Assembly (NCBI GenBank): GCA_015501595.1
Contig: JADNRX010000099.1
Location: 62,001-126,000 of the forward strand
Length of the DNA stretch: 64,000 bases
Source: Hymenopellis radicata
Lineage: Eukaryota > Basidiomycota > Agaricomycetes > Agaricales > Physalacriaceae
Reading direction: 5' to 3'
The translations under genes and the position numbers were made by a program. The notes under the pieces were generated by a model. It did no database searches, was not told where the DNA came from, and saw nothing but the letters and a program-made list of their open reading frames with translations. Below are positions 1-11,951 of this stretch, piece after piece. The stretch's first letter is position 1; each line of letters opens with the position of its first letter.

Positions 1-888
1 GGGATCAATCGCAGAGGCTCGTCGGTGGGGGGATATAAATTGACTCTGGTGTCGATGCAAAACGTCCGGTCGATGTCTGCAAGGAGTTCGACATCGGACA
101 TGGCTGTCCGTGAATGAGAGAAGGCGTCGGCTGTGCATGTGCGCCAACTCCTGATCTGCATCACTGACAAAGAATGACACCCCTGACACGCGCGCAAGTG
201 AGCACTGAAGATGAGTTTACTTGAAAATCGATATGTACACGGTTCAAGCGCTCACCATCTCAAGTCAAGTCCCTAGGTTCAGAGCGAAGTTTCATTCGCT
301 ACGGCTGGAAGAAGTGTCGCACACCCTAAAGTCGGCATGAGCTGATTAACAAAGGCATTGTCCTCATGATTGAGACCGACCTTGTGCGCAGTATGTAAAA
401 AGTATACACAACACGGACGCCGTCAACAGTGTACACGCAATGTAGAATTCTGAGTCCACGTCGAGCCGTGGTCCTTGTGCCATCCAGAACAAGTCTCTAA
501 CCGGTTTACTTCGACCAAGATTGACATGTGCTTCAAGGAAACAGTCTCCGGCGTTGGCATCGTCAAAGCACTTGTAGGTTTCTTGTGGTCATCACAGAAC
601 TGGAGCGTCGACAGTCGAGGCCACATCCATCCTCCCCAGCCTCGACCAGCGGAACTCGGATATTCCGCTGAAGAATTCGAGTCGGGCCCAGCCGGGATGA
701 CTGCGTCGTGCGCCAGATTGGGGTATCACCCCGTCGTCTGGAGTCTGGAGAATGGAAATTGGCCGGCGTTATGGGCTTATGGGCCAACCTTCATCCCGCG
801 TTATGGCTGAAAGTATTGTCCTTCGAATTCAGCGATCACTGCTTGTAACAACTTGAAGGACCTCACCTTTGCGGTATAGAGTGTAGCG
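1..888. other. No supported gene
   Basis: Short overlapping open frames occur on both strands, but none has a recognisable domain, a convincing start context or a splice pattern. Nothing further can be supported here. Confidence 0.5.
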
Positions 889-1148
889 TCAACTATGAAG
901 AGATGAAACGACTAGCATCAAACGAAGTATATACGAGCAGAGCGGAGGCTGGGATGTCTCGAACAACTCCCGTGGGGCGGGCGGCTCAAGGTTGAACGGC
1001 TCATGGTGATGGGGCGGAAGAAGGTCGTTTACGCGATCGAGGTTATGTAAGGCTTGCTTGTCTTCTGCACTCAACAACTCTTGACTAGTGCTTAGATCTT
1101 GGAGAGCGCGTTTTTCACTGACATATAGGTCACTCAACACCACGGCTC
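889..1148 (-). CDS. Possible terminal exon of an unrecognised small protein
   Basis: On the minus strand an open frame of about 85 codons follows a good acceptor (TTACAG at about 1149-1154) and ends at a stop at 889. It has plausible composition, with a charged helix-like stretch (SEKRALQDL), then a histidine/proline-rich piece and a hydrophobic end. No ATG opens this frame, so an upstream exon would be needed; I could not place one with confidence. No family recognised. It would be transcribed divergently from the sugar transporter, sharing the ~300-bp gap. It may be a chance open frame. Confidence 0.22.
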
Positions 1149-1351
1149 TGTAAGTCGTTTGAGAAAGCTGCCTCACTTGACCGTTCACGCGTTTCTTTCA
1201 GCCAATCGGCTTTAACCGGCTTCTAGGCCGGTAAATCCACTCTCCCTGCATTGCCATGACGCATCTTTTCTTCATTATACTGTGCGGCCCATTCTACCGG
1301 CTAGTGCAACCCAATGCCGGCTCTCGCTCATGACATCAGGCAATATTTTAT

Positions 1352-1357
1352 TATAAG
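1352..1357 (+). promoter_or_regulatory. TATA-like box of the sugar transporter
   Basis: TATAAG lies about 90 bp upstream of the transporter ATG at 1446, followed by a pyrimidine-rich stretch. Position fits a Pol II core promoter; sequence-only inference. Confidence 0.35.
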
Positions 1358-1445
1358 AACGCCCCAAATGCTTCCCGGCCAGCAATATCACTTACTCCAA
1401 CGCCCACAACAGTAACAAGACTTACACTCTCGTCCCTATAGTGCC

Positions 1446-3548
1446 ATGGCGCTCTTCTACATGTACGTATCGCTTTCCCTATTCTTCTCGTACATGTCTC
1501 TAACGTCGTATTTCTTCCTCCAGGCAAGGAGTGCCCATTGGCGCCGTCGCCATTATGCTGGCCATTATCGCCAGTATGGGTGGCTTCATATTCGGCTACG
1601 ATACTGGTCAGATATCCGATATTCTCCTCATGGCCGACTTCAAATTACGATTCGGTCAATGCGACGCGCCTGGCGTCGCGGACAGCTGCTCCTTCAGCAA
1701 TGTCCGGTCTGGCCTGATCGTCGGTCTCCTGTCCATCGGAACGCTCATAGGCGCGTTATGTGGTGCACCGTGAGCATCTTCCTCCGAAACCTTCCTATCC
1801 ACATGTATCTCATGCGGTTCTCCACAGCACCGCTGACTTCCTTGGTCGTCGGTATGCCATGATCGTGGAGTGCGGCGTGTTCATCGTTGGCGTCATCGTC
1901 CAGCTCACATCATTTTCGGCATGGGCCCAATTTGCCGTTGGCCGTTTAATCAGCGGTTTGGGAGTCGGCGCCCTCAGTGCAGCAGTCCCCATGGTGCGTT
2001 TAGTTCCGTATACATCGGCTACGTCACTTAGAAATATTGCTCTCTTTCAGTATCAAGCCGAAACAGCTCCTGCCCAGATTCGGGGTGCTTTGACAGCAAC
2101 GTACCAGCTGTTCATCACGTTCGGTATCCTTGTTGCTTGTACGCCTTCTTCTCTGTTCCTTGACCATCTTCTTAAATCATTGTTGCTTTTTAGACTGTAT
2201 TTCAATCGGAAGTCGCGAGATTAATGGAGCTGGCTCATGGAGAACCGTCGTCGGGATCGGCCTTGCTTGGCCAGTTATCCTTTCTGTAGGAATCCTCTTC
2301 ATGCCAGAATCGCCTCGATGGCTCGGTAAACGCGGTCGTTACGAAGACGCCAGAATTGCACTTGCCCGGACGAGGGGTATTCCGAGGGACAGAATCATGA
2401 CAGATCCTTTGGTTACACGGGAAGTTGAAGAGATCAGAAGCAACGTCGAATACGAGAAAGCGTTTAATGGCGGCTGGATAGATTGCTTCAGGCCGAAAAA
2501 CAAGATCCTTTATCGCACGTTACTTGGTGAGTTGAATTGCTTGCTCATTTCTTTCGCGTTGTGCTGACTGACCGTCAGGTATGGCTTTGCAAAGCTTCCA
2601 GCAACTCACGGGAGCGAATTACTTTTTCTATTACGGTGCCACCATCTTCACGTCCGTGGGTCTTTCAGACTCCTACGTAACCCAAATTATCTTGGGCGCC
2701 GTCAACTTCGTGTGTACCTTCGGCGGTCTTTATGTCATGGAGCGCGTGCGTACAGTTTTCTTAAGCTACGATCTAGTTTTCACTCACGAATTGCTTCAGT
2801 TTGGAAGACGTGTTCCCCTCATCTGCGGCGGCATATGGCAGTCCGTCTGGCTATTCGTTTTCGGTGCTGCTGGTACTGCGAAGGATCCCACTCAGAACAA
2901 GGGCATTGGTCAACGTACGTCTTCCCGTCGCCGGCTTTTGCCAAAGCTAACGGCTTTCATCCTAATCGTAGTGATGATCTTCTCCGCTTGCATGTTCATT
3001 CTAGGATATGCCATGACGTGGGCACCTGGCATTTGGATTCTCATAGGCGAGACCTTCCCAACACGAACCCGCGCGAAGCAAGGGGCTCTTGCCACCGCGT
3101 CTAACTGGTTATGGAACTTCCTCCTGGCCTTCTTCACACCTTTCATCGTCAGTGCCATCGACTTCCGCTACGGATTCGTCTTTGCTTGTGTGTTACATCT
3201 CATTCCATGTGTCTTGTACCTGCTGACCCCTCGTTTCCTCAGCGTGTAATTTGATGGGCGCCGTCGTCGTGTACTTTTTCCTTTACGAGTCATCCGACCT
3301 ATCTTTGGAAGGTGTTGACCAGGTGCGTTCTCAGCGTATCGACTTTCTTTTCGCTGATCCCAGTCCTCCAGATGTACAACGACCCATCCTGTAAGCCTTG
3401 GACGTCTAGGAAGTGGGCTCCGCCTGGTTATAAAGACCGGGACGACCTCATTGAACAAACGCGTGCTGCGGAGTCTGGCAAACCTATGGCGCATGAGTCG
3501 AGGACGGAGCATGTATCGACATCCGAGAAAACCGAGGCGGAGGTGTAA
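1446..3548 (+). CDS. MFS hexose transporter (sugar porter family)
   Basis: Proton-coupled or facilitative monosaccharide carrier of the plasma membrane, sugar porter family (PF00083), about 520 residues with 12 predicted membrane helices. Visible signatures in order: GGFIFGYDTGQISD in helix 1, the FLGRR loop, the ETAPAQIRG motif after helix 4, PESPRWL before the central loop, QQLTGANYFFYYG in helix 7, FGRR, and the ETFPTRTRAKQGA motif before helix 11. At least seven short introns interrupt it. Exon 1 is only 17 nt (1446-1462), spliced to 1524, giving an N-terminus MALFYMQGVPIG. The last exon encodes a hydrophilic tail (PWTSRKW... to EAEV). Start chosen because splicing from this ATG restores the frame at once. 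No disruptions seen. Substrate cannot be read from sequence; glucose/hexose is inferred from similarity to HXT/Snf3-type fungal carriers. Confidence 0.92.
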
Positions 3549-3745
3549 GTCACACCCTGAGTCTGCATAGACGACGCTCTGTGTATGTTTATTTGACGCC
3601 CTCTCGCAATGTATTTCTTAGTCTATACTTACTTACGAAGCAAGATTCATACGCTACTTAATACTGAAGACAATAATAACCACGTTCTAATTCAGTGGTC
3701 TTTGAGGGGCGTTTGGCTCGGTGCATGGTAGGTTTAGGATATATG

Positions 3746-6700
3746 GGCTCGATAACGGTGCTTGTGGGCCGGAGTTTGCGAAAAAATAAAAAGAAAAAGA
3801 AAGAAAAGAAAAGAAAAAGAAAAGGGAGAAGGGAGAAGGGAGAAAGAAGGGATTAGATGTCAGTGCTTCCCCCACCTGCTATGGTGCCGCTATATGCGTG
3901 CCCGCAGTTGCGAGGATGCAAGTCGCGAACGAAGTGCGGGGGTAACATCCGATCACTGATGTGCGGGAATGTCCGGTTTCGGCATGTCCTCCGTGAGGTA
4001 GCGATGTTGTTTAAAACAATTCTTCAGGTGCGCCTGACGGCGCGCCAATTTAACGGTATACTCTCACAGATTGAGGTGTTGAGAAATAAAAAAATTAGAG
4101 CTGTAGGAGGAGTGTGAACTTAATGCAAAATGCTTGTTACTCTCCCGCTGCCAAGTCGGAGTTTCAATACATAGCGATATTTTGGTTCACACGCAAAAAA
4201 GCGACTTCACGAATGTGCGCGGACATCCCAGACCCGTTGGTTGACTCTTCAAATACTACTTTCTTGGTTCTGGAAGTGGTTTGTGTGTGTACCCGACGCT
4301 TACGCGCAGTTTCATCCACCACGCTTCTTCTCCGTGTCTCCTAGCATAAGTAACATCTTCTAAAAGGGTGGAATTAATGTCAAGCTAGAGGTATGATATG
4401 CTATACATCTGAAAACTTGTTATACATGTACTCAGGAAGCACTACGGGTGCGAACAACTGCTATTCTCAATGATCGCGGTCAGGACTCGAACCCTCGCAT
4501 TCCGGCAACTGACGTCTCCGAGTCGTGGGAGTTTTCTACCACAAAAGGTAGAATCGCTATCGTTATCGATAGCGACCCCACAGGCAACGTCAGCGAGCCG
4601 ATATGGCTCGATAACGGTGCTTGTGGGCCGGAGTTTGCGAAAAAATAAAAAGAAAAAGAAAGAAAAGAAAAGAAAAAGAAAAGGGAGAAGGGAGAAGGGA
4701 GAAAGAAGGGATTAGATGTCAGTGCTTCCCCCACCTGCTATGGTGCCGCTATATGCGTGCCCGCAGTTGCGAGGATGCAAGTCGCGAACGAAGTGCGGGG
4801 GTAACATCCGATCACTGATGTGCGGGAATGTCCGGTTTCGGCATGTCCTCCGTGAGGTAGCGATGTTGTTTAAAACAATTCTTCAGGTGCGCCTGACGGC
4901 GCGCCAATTTAACGGTATACTCTCACAGATTGAGGTGTTGAGAAATAAAAAAATTAGAGCTGTAGGAGGAGTGTGAACTTAATGCAAAATGCTTGTTACT
5001 CTCCCGCTGCCAAGTCGGAGTTTCAATACATAGCGATATTTTGGTTCACACGCAAAAAGCGACTTCACGAATGTGCGCGGACATCCCAGACCCGTTGGTT
5101 GACTCTTCAAATACTACTTTCTTGGTTCTGGAAGTGGTTTGTGTGTGTACCCGACGCTTACGCGCAGTTTCATCCACCACGCTTCTTCTCCGTGTCTCCT
5201 AGCATAAGTAACATCTTCTAAAAGGGTGGAATTAATGTCAAGCTAGAGGTATGATATGCTATACATCTGAAAACTTGTTATACATGTACTCAGGAAGCAC
5301 TACGGGTGCGAACAACTGCTATTCTCAATGATCGCGGTCAGGACTCGAACCCTCGCATTCCGGCAACTGACGTCTCCGAGTCGTGGGAGTTTTCTACCAC
5401 AAAAGGTAGAATCGCTATCGTTATCGATAGCGACCCACAGGCAACGTCAGCGAGCCGATATGGCTCGATAACGGTGCTTGTGGGCCGGAGTTTGCGAAAA
5501 AATAAAAAGAAAAAAAAGAAAAGAAAAGAAAAAGAAAAGGGAGAAGGGAGAAGGGAGAAAGAAGGGATTAGATGTCAGTGCTTCCCCCACCTGCTATGGT
5601 GCCGCTATATGCGTGCCGCAGTTGCGAGGATGCAAGTCGCGAACGAAGTGCGGGGGTAACATCCGATCACTGATGTGCGGGAATGTCCGGTTTCGGCATG
5701 TCCTCCGTGAGGTAGCGATGTTGTTTAAAACAATTCTTCAGGTGCGCCTGACGGCGCGCCAATTTAACGGTATACTCTCACAGATTGAGGTGTTGAGAAA
5801 TAAAAAAATTAGAGCTGTAGGAGGAGTGTGAACTTAATGCAAAATGCTTGTTACTCTCCCGCTGCCAAGTCGGAGTTTCAATACATAGCGATATTTTGGT
5901 TCACACGCAAAAAGCGACTTCACGAATGTGCGCGGACATCCCAGACCCGTTGGTTGACTCTTCAAATACTACTTTCTTGGTTCTGGAAGTGGTTTGTGTG
6001 TGTACCCGACGCTTACGCGCAGTTTCATCCACCACGCTTCTTCTCCGTGTCTCCTAGCATAAGTAACATCTTCTAAAAGGGTGGAATTAATGTCAAGCTA
6101 GAGGTATGATATGCTATACATCTGAAAACTTGTTATACATGTACTCAGGAAGCACTACGGGTGCGAACAACTGCTATTCTCAATGATCGCGGTCAGGACT
6201 CGAACCCTCGCATTCCGGCAACTGACGTCTCCGAGTCGTGGAGTTTTCTACCACAAAAGGTAGAATCGCTATCGTTATCGATAGCGACCCCACAGGCAAC
6301 GTCAGCGAGCCGATATGGCTCGATAACGGTGCTTGTGGGCCGGAGTTTGCGAAAAAATAAAAAGAAAAAGAAAGAAAAGAAAAGAAAAAGAAAAGGGAGA
6401 AGGGAGAAGGGAGAAAGAAGGGATTAGATGTCAGTGCTTCCCCCACCTGCTATGGTGCCGCTATATGCGTGCCCGCAGTTGCGAGGATGCAAGTCGCGAA
6501 CGAAGTGCGGGGGTAACATCCGATCACTGATGTGCGGGAATGTCCGGTTTCGGCATGTCCTCCGTGAGGTAGCGATGTTGTTTAAAAACAATTCTTCAGG
6601 TGCGCCTGACGGCGCGCCAATTTAACGGTATACTCTCACAGATTGAGGTGTTGAGAAATAAAAAAATTAGAGCTGTAGGAGGAGTGTGAACTTAATGCAA

Positions 6701-7175
6701 AATGCTTGTTACTCTCCCGCTGCCAAGTCGGAGTTTCAATACATAGCGATATTTTGGTTCACACGCAAAAAGCGACTTCACGAATGTGCGCGGACATCCC
6801 AGACCCGTTGGTTGACTCTTCAAATACTACTTTCTTGGTTCTGGAAGTGGTTTGTGTGTGTACCCGACGCTTACGCGCAGTTTCATCCACCACGCTTCTT
6901 CTCCGTGTCTCCTAGCATAAGTAACATCTTCTAAAAGGGTGGAATTAATGTCAAGCTAGAGGTATGATATGCTATACATCTGAAAACTTGTTATACATGT
7001 ACTCAGGAAGCACTACGGGTGCGAACAACTGCTATTCTCAATGATCGCGGTCAGGACTCGAACCCTCGCATTCCGGCAACTGACGTCTCCGAGTCGTGGG
7101 AGTTTTCTACCACAAAAGGTAGAATCGCTATCGTTATCGATAGCGACCCCACAGGCAACGTCAGCGAGCCGATAT
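3746..7175. repeat. Tandem array, four ~857-bp units
   Basis: Four consecutive near-identical direct copies with spacings of 858, 855 and 858 bp between the same motif. Copies differ by single-base indels and the odd missing base (for example CCCCGCAG versus CCGCAG). Each unit has an A/G-rich tract (3780-3855 in copy 1), a GGCGCGCC-containing segment, a T-rich stretch and a hairpin plus B-box-like motif. The left edge is the GGCTCGATAAC motif at 3746 and the right edge is GAGCCGATAT at 7175, so the array holds almost exactly four whole units. Open frames inside recur only because the DNA is repeated, and they shift frame between copies. No transposase, terminal inverted repeats or target duplication seen. 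Confidence 0.9.
4471..4575 (-). other. tRNA-like segment with Pol III B-box motif (one per array unit)
   Basis: Read on the minus strand, 4493-4483 is GGTTCGAGTCC, an exact match to the B-box consensus GGTTCGANTCC. The motif recurs at 5341-5351, 6196-6206 and 7054-7064. About 60-90 bp away lie a 9-bp perfect stem with a 4-nt loop (4554-4575) and a 7-bp stem (TTCTACC/GGTAGAA). I could not fold a full tRNA cloverleaf: the T-stem pairs poorly and no acceptor stem was found. It is best described as a tRNA-derived or SINE-like remnant. Confidence 0.4.
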
Positions 7176-8884
7176 ATGAGAGCTGCTAATGTGACCTGGC
7201 TTCGTCTGCGAAAGCATCGCAGCGGTAAACCTTAATCATTTGGTGAGTTGTCTACACACCGACTCATGTTTGTAGATAGGGTTCCGTGTTGAGTATCTAC
7301 TTCCTTTCTCTTACTGCGGAACCTTGTGAGTTTGGCCTTAGTTAAGTGAACTGATGATGGCGGAAACTTCGTCTTGCGGTTGTGAAAGCAGGGCGCCAAG
7401 TAAGAAGGGAACGATTGTCTTCCCTTCGCCATAAAGTCGGGTATCGAGACGAGGCGCCAAGCGCCTCAACTTACTTTGAAACTTCACTGACGGATTATGG
7501 ATGCCACGGGAAACGGATTTACTTTCCCATCCTTAATGCATGCCATCCGGAATACAGTAGCCCTCGGAAGCTTCCGCAGAGTGTGTCCGAGGTCAATTTA
7601 ACTTTAGCTTCGTACATTCGGCGGTAATAGTCGGGTGCTATAAGGGCGGCGATGTGCGGGCTACGCACGACTATTTAGGAAGTTATCAACCACCAACTCC
7701 ATGTCTGGCAGGAGCCGTGTAGCCGCGCGTTCAGTTCTCTCACTGGCACACTGATCTCGTGTTGGAGACGATGCGCTGCGGCGCCACCTAACGTAGTCTC
7801 TTATAAACCGACAACGATACACATGACGATGGCAAGCATGTACTACACCTAACGAGAAGGCTTCCCGAGGTGGCTCGGATGTTTGGCTTGTATGTTCCAA
7901 GTTTGACGGGGGTGTCTGCCTATGTTGACGCGAAGCTTCACAAATCACATTTAGCCCTTTCATGACTTGCATCGCAATGTTCTCCCATCCGGTTTTTGAC
8001 AGTTCCCTTGGCGCTTCGATACTCTTGACGTTGCAGTCTCTCTTCTTCTCGCTTTGTTGCGGAAGTTGGCCCGGGCTCTGTAGGATGTCGCCGCACTTTA
8101 TGAGGATCACATCCCCCAGCGTGAAGGCGAGGCCGCAGGATTCATTACACATTTAGCCTTTAGGTCATTGACAGACGCGGAAGAGTTACGGATACTATGA
8201 CGCTGTCTATCATTACCGTCTTTGGCAGGACAACCATCTTTGTTCATGCTAAAATGGGCAACACGCGTTCCGCTACTTTTCACGAGTTATCTTCCTGTAT
8301 TGCACGCTACATGCACGGATTTTCATCGTCCCTTGGCACCTCCTTGAAGCCAAACGTTTGGTCGAGCCCCTTCTCCTGCGCACAACTCCTGGATCCCATA
8401 CGCCTAATGCTCTGCCTCGAGTGCTATGCTAACAACGCGTCTTTTTCGATTGGCGGTACACACTTGTCCGAAGAATCGTCTTACCCTACGGTGCCAATAA
8501 GATGTAGGCGTTGTAAGCTCGGTTCTCCGTACGAAGGCGCAAATTTGTAGCCACCTCTGGGAGTTTTGCGGTCGGAGTTCTCTGGTTCTCGGATTCTCAG
8601 GGAGGGGAACTTCCGTGTTCCGGCCGTTTGCCCGCTGTAGGGTCTATCATATCTGATTGCTTTCAACGCCTCTCAAGGACATCCTGTACGTTTTCGCTCA
8701 TCGCAAAGCGCGCTAACAGATCCTGACTAAGCCACGTGGCTGCACTTGGTTACACCATCACCACCAGTACCACCACACGGCCTGATACTTAGGATGTCCG
8801 GAATGGAACGGTCGACAACGTGTAGGCACTGCCTCCATCACTGATATCCCACTCACCATCGATCCAGGTCCTCTTCCAGCTGAC
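7176..8884. other. No supported gene
   Basis: The longest open frame (about 160 codons on the minus strand, 7661-8152) has no recognisable domain, and the opposite strand is also open in part. Nothing supportable seen. Confidence 0.45.
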
Positions 8885-9337
8885 GTGTCGTGTAAACGTA
8901 TAGGCGTGGAAGACACGATCCCCCTGCGGCACTCTGTTCTGTGGCCCAATGAAGAAATGTCAAGGGTTCAGCTGCCAGAGGACGAGACGGGATACCACTT
9001 CGGTGCTTTTGTACCCGCACAAGGCGACCCAGTTGCCGTTATTTCTTTGTTTAGAGAAATGGTCCCGGGTGAGGAGACCATCGATAATGCGGCAAGGTTT
9101 CGAAAATTTGCCTGTGATCCCCTCTGTCAAGGACGCGGCATTGGAACGCTTTTGTTGCAAGAGGTCTTCCGGTTCGCTTTCACGGAACTTGGGGCCCGCG
9201 TAATTTGGTGCGACGCACGAGCTTCTGCCGCTGGATGGTACGAGCGACGTGGTATGCAAAAGTTTGGACAGCCTTTTTTCAAGGGAGCTGTAGAGTACGT
9301 TCGTATGAAAGGGCGTGCGGACGAGTTGGCTGTTTAG
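8885..9337 (+). CDS. GNAT-family N-acetyltransferase
   Basis: Likely acetyl-CoA dependent N-acetyltransferase (GNAT fold, PF00583). The acetyl-CoA pyrophosphate-binding loop is visible as CQGRGIGTLLL (Q/R-x-x-G-x-G/A type), followed by helix alpha3 and the strand-turn AAGWYERRGMQKFG typical of the C-terminal half. The N-terminal LRHSVLWPNE motif is also characteristic of small fungal GNATs. Length (~150 aa) fits a single-domain enzyme. The 5' end is unclear: the frame is open upstream to a stop at 8783, but the first in-frame ATG is at 8957, after the LRH motif. The true start must lie in an unplaced upstream exon, or the gene is 5'-eroded. Substrate unknown. Confidence 0.7.
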   Translation: MSCKRIGVEDTIPLRHSVLWPNEEMSRVQLPEDETGYHFGAFVPAQGDPVAVISLFREMVPGEETIDNAARFRKFACDPLCQGRGIGTLLLQEVFRFAFTELGARVIWCDARASAAGWYERRGMQKFGQPFFKGAVEYVRMKGRADELAV

Positions 9338-10535
9338 ACTTCTACTTCTGATGTAGTCCGTATCAGGCAGGCGAGTTGCATATCAAATTGCTGCTCTTAT
9401 GAACCAGCTAACGACTGCTGCAGCTTAGGCATCAAAAACGAATAGACTTCATATCATCTCTGTCGCTGTTTATATCGCAGTGTAGTTGTTGGTAGTTGTG
9501 ACTGTATTTTTATTTTCCAAGGTGGTCACAGTTTATCAACTGCTTTCGACGCGGAGTCTATGCCTTGTGGGCCCTCAAAGGTACCGCATTTTGTCGATCA
9601 TGGATGTCCAGACGGGACGCTGCGATCCATCTCGTTTCAAAACTCCTGATCAAGCTTGAACAATAAGGCCGAGCCAGGATGGATTTCGGCTCGCTCTACG
9701 CAGGTTATACACGTTGTCCGGATGGAACTACGGTTTGGTCTTTCGTGAGACGTTGGGAGAACAATGATGATTATGAAATATGCTCAGCGTTGTATAAAAG
9801 CACGGTGAAAGACGACAGGCAGCTCCGAGTCACCTCCTTTTTCTGTCCTCTCTCCGTTCATAGACTAGTACTACCACGCTTTCCCTTCTCTTTGTTCTGT
9901 TCGTGATATACTGGTCCTTGGCCGTCCATATCTCCTCGGTCCCTATTTACTATGTTTCATTGGCGTGCTTTCCACAACCGTGATGCGAGACGCTATTGAA
10001 TTCATAGCCAAAATAGGGACTGAGGCGTTATCGTTCAGCTATCGCCAGGATTCATCGGACGTTTTTTTCCCTGCGTTCGGCCGGGAACGTCTTAGAGCAT
10101 CCGTGCCATGCTTCTCTTCTCTCGTTCCCCACGATAGTCGCCTGTTCGAGCGCGTATTACTTCACGTGTGAGCCAACTCGTCTACAAGCTACGCATAGTT
10201 ACTCTCAATTGTAATTGGGTACATAGCGCCATACGGATAGTAAACGTCGTTAATCGATTGCAGCTCGGAATCGATCCGCATAGCGTCCGCAAGGTCTTGG
10301 CGAGCACTGGGGCCCACACTATTCCACAGCCAATCCGATAGGCAGAGCGAAGCCTATACTTTGTCTGCCACCTTCCCTTGGTTCAACGGAACAAATTTTT
10401 CCGGAACAATCCTAACCTTCTACGTGGCGCACTACCCGTGTCTTCGGGACGGTGTGGTACAAATCAGATAAAAGTTTTATCTAATACAAGGCACGAACGT
10501 GCAGCACATAACGTGAGATCAGTGAGTCTAGGCGC
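9338..10535. other. No supported gene
   Basis: Only short open frames without domains or convincing splice structure. It probably holds the 3' regions of the GNAT gene and of the minus-strand reductase. Confidence 0.45.
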
Positions 10536-11951
10536 TTACTCATGCGCAACGACGACGACGCTCTTCCCCACATTATCTCCCAGCTGGATATTCCTGATAG
10601 CCAGGCCTGCACCTTCCAACCCATGCGTAATCTCCTGGCGGTACTTAATTTCCCCTGATGCTAATTTCTGAGGAATGCTGTTATTGAACTCGGCCATCCA
10701 TTGAGGACGCAAGTTGAACTCGAGGAAACCGTTGATGAAAAGACTTCGCGCGAACATAAGCCATAGATTCTAGGAAGCGAGGTGTCACTTTGTTGTGTAC
10801 TGTCATGAGTCGCGAGACGGACCTTGAAATTCTGGCCTGTGAAGCCGTCGTTGTAACCTGTGATCATACCGCAGGCTATTACTCGGGCGAAGTTCTTCGT
10901 ACACCCAAGGGCTGCATCGAGGATTGATCCACCGACGTTATCCCAGTAACTGACCGATAGGGTAGATCAGATGATGGTGATAATGCGCAGGGTACGACGG
11001 ACTCACATGTCAAGAGGACCTTCTCTCTCTAACACCTCCAGCGTATCAGTAGTTTTATAGTTGAAAGCTACGTCAGCTCCGATCTCTTTCAAGAACTCCA
11101 CTTTGGCGTCCGAGCCTGTGGATGCGATGACCTTTAATCCGTCGAGTTTGGCGAGCTGCACGACCATCCTGAGCGGGAAAGTGAGCTCTCGACTTGTAGT
11201 CACGATGGGCGGAATGCCAAACTTACGACCCAACTGCACCAGCACCCGTAGTAACGAAGATGGTGTCGCCCTTCTTCGCCTTCGCAAATTCTTTGTACCC
11301 AAAGAACGCTGTGCGACCAGGCATCCCAGCCGCGCCTACATACGCTGTCCATGGTAGCGCTTCCGCGGTTTTGATTATGGTTTCTATTCTGCGTGTCGGA
11401 ATGGCTTCGGCCGGAAACACGCTGTATTCCTGAAAGTCTATGTTGCAGCGTGAGTCGGGGCGACTCTGTCAACGCACGAACACCTACTGAGCTGTCCGGT
11501 AACGTGGTCGTCAACCTTGAAGTCGGAGTGATCAGAGCGCAGTACGCGTCCGATGCCATAGTTATACAATCTGCACTTCGTAAGTTCATAGAGAAGAGTT
11601 AGTTATAAGCGACATACGGTTCGCCGGCGAAATAGGGTGGCTTTCGAATAACGATGAGTCCATATATCTGTGGAACTCGCAAAAGGACCCACCGCGTAAG
11701 ACTTCGTATTTGGTTCTCTCATCTTCCCGCGCTGATACGGGTCGACAGAGACGACCAACGTCTTGACCAAGATCCCTCCATTCAGAGCAACAGAGTTCAA
11801 ATCGATGGTCTGAGTGGAATCGTAGACCGTAGTCTTTCCAGGTTCAGGGTAACCTAAAGCGTGTCGATATGAGTGAAATGGGGGACTCCAGAGTGGGCTT
11901 ACCTGTCGGTACTTCGTTGAAAAGGACTGCCGCGTTCGTAACTGGGGCCAT
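10536..11951 (-). CDS. MDR-family NADPH-dependent alkenal/enone reductase-like protein
   Basis: Medium-chain dehydrogenase/reductase of the zinc-independent leukotriene B4 dehydrogenase / alkenal double-bond reductase type. It would reduce activated C=C bonds of alkenals or enones in the cytosol using NADPH. Visible in order: VSVDPYQRGKM (N-terminal signature of this subfamily), GMPGRTAFFGYKE, a Rossmann motif GAGAVGS, a strand with KVIASTGSD and AFNYKTTD, YWDNVGGSILDAAL, and a C-terminal GKSVVVV. The start at 11951 gives MAPVTNAAVLFNEVPTG; a short intron follows, then a PGKTTVYDS segment. Several further introns are implied by frame changes. No zinc-ligand cysteines seen, as expected for this branch. 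Confidence 0.85.

Noticed and set aside
3762..7235. Recurring 60-117-codon open frames in the tandem array
   Set aside because: They recur only because the DNA repeats. Frames change between copies through single-base indels and the products are low-complexity Lys/Glu or random; one merely reads through the B-box region.
7661..8152. 163-codon minus-strand open frame
   Set aside because: No domain, no splice partners, and overlapping plus-strand frames of similar quality.
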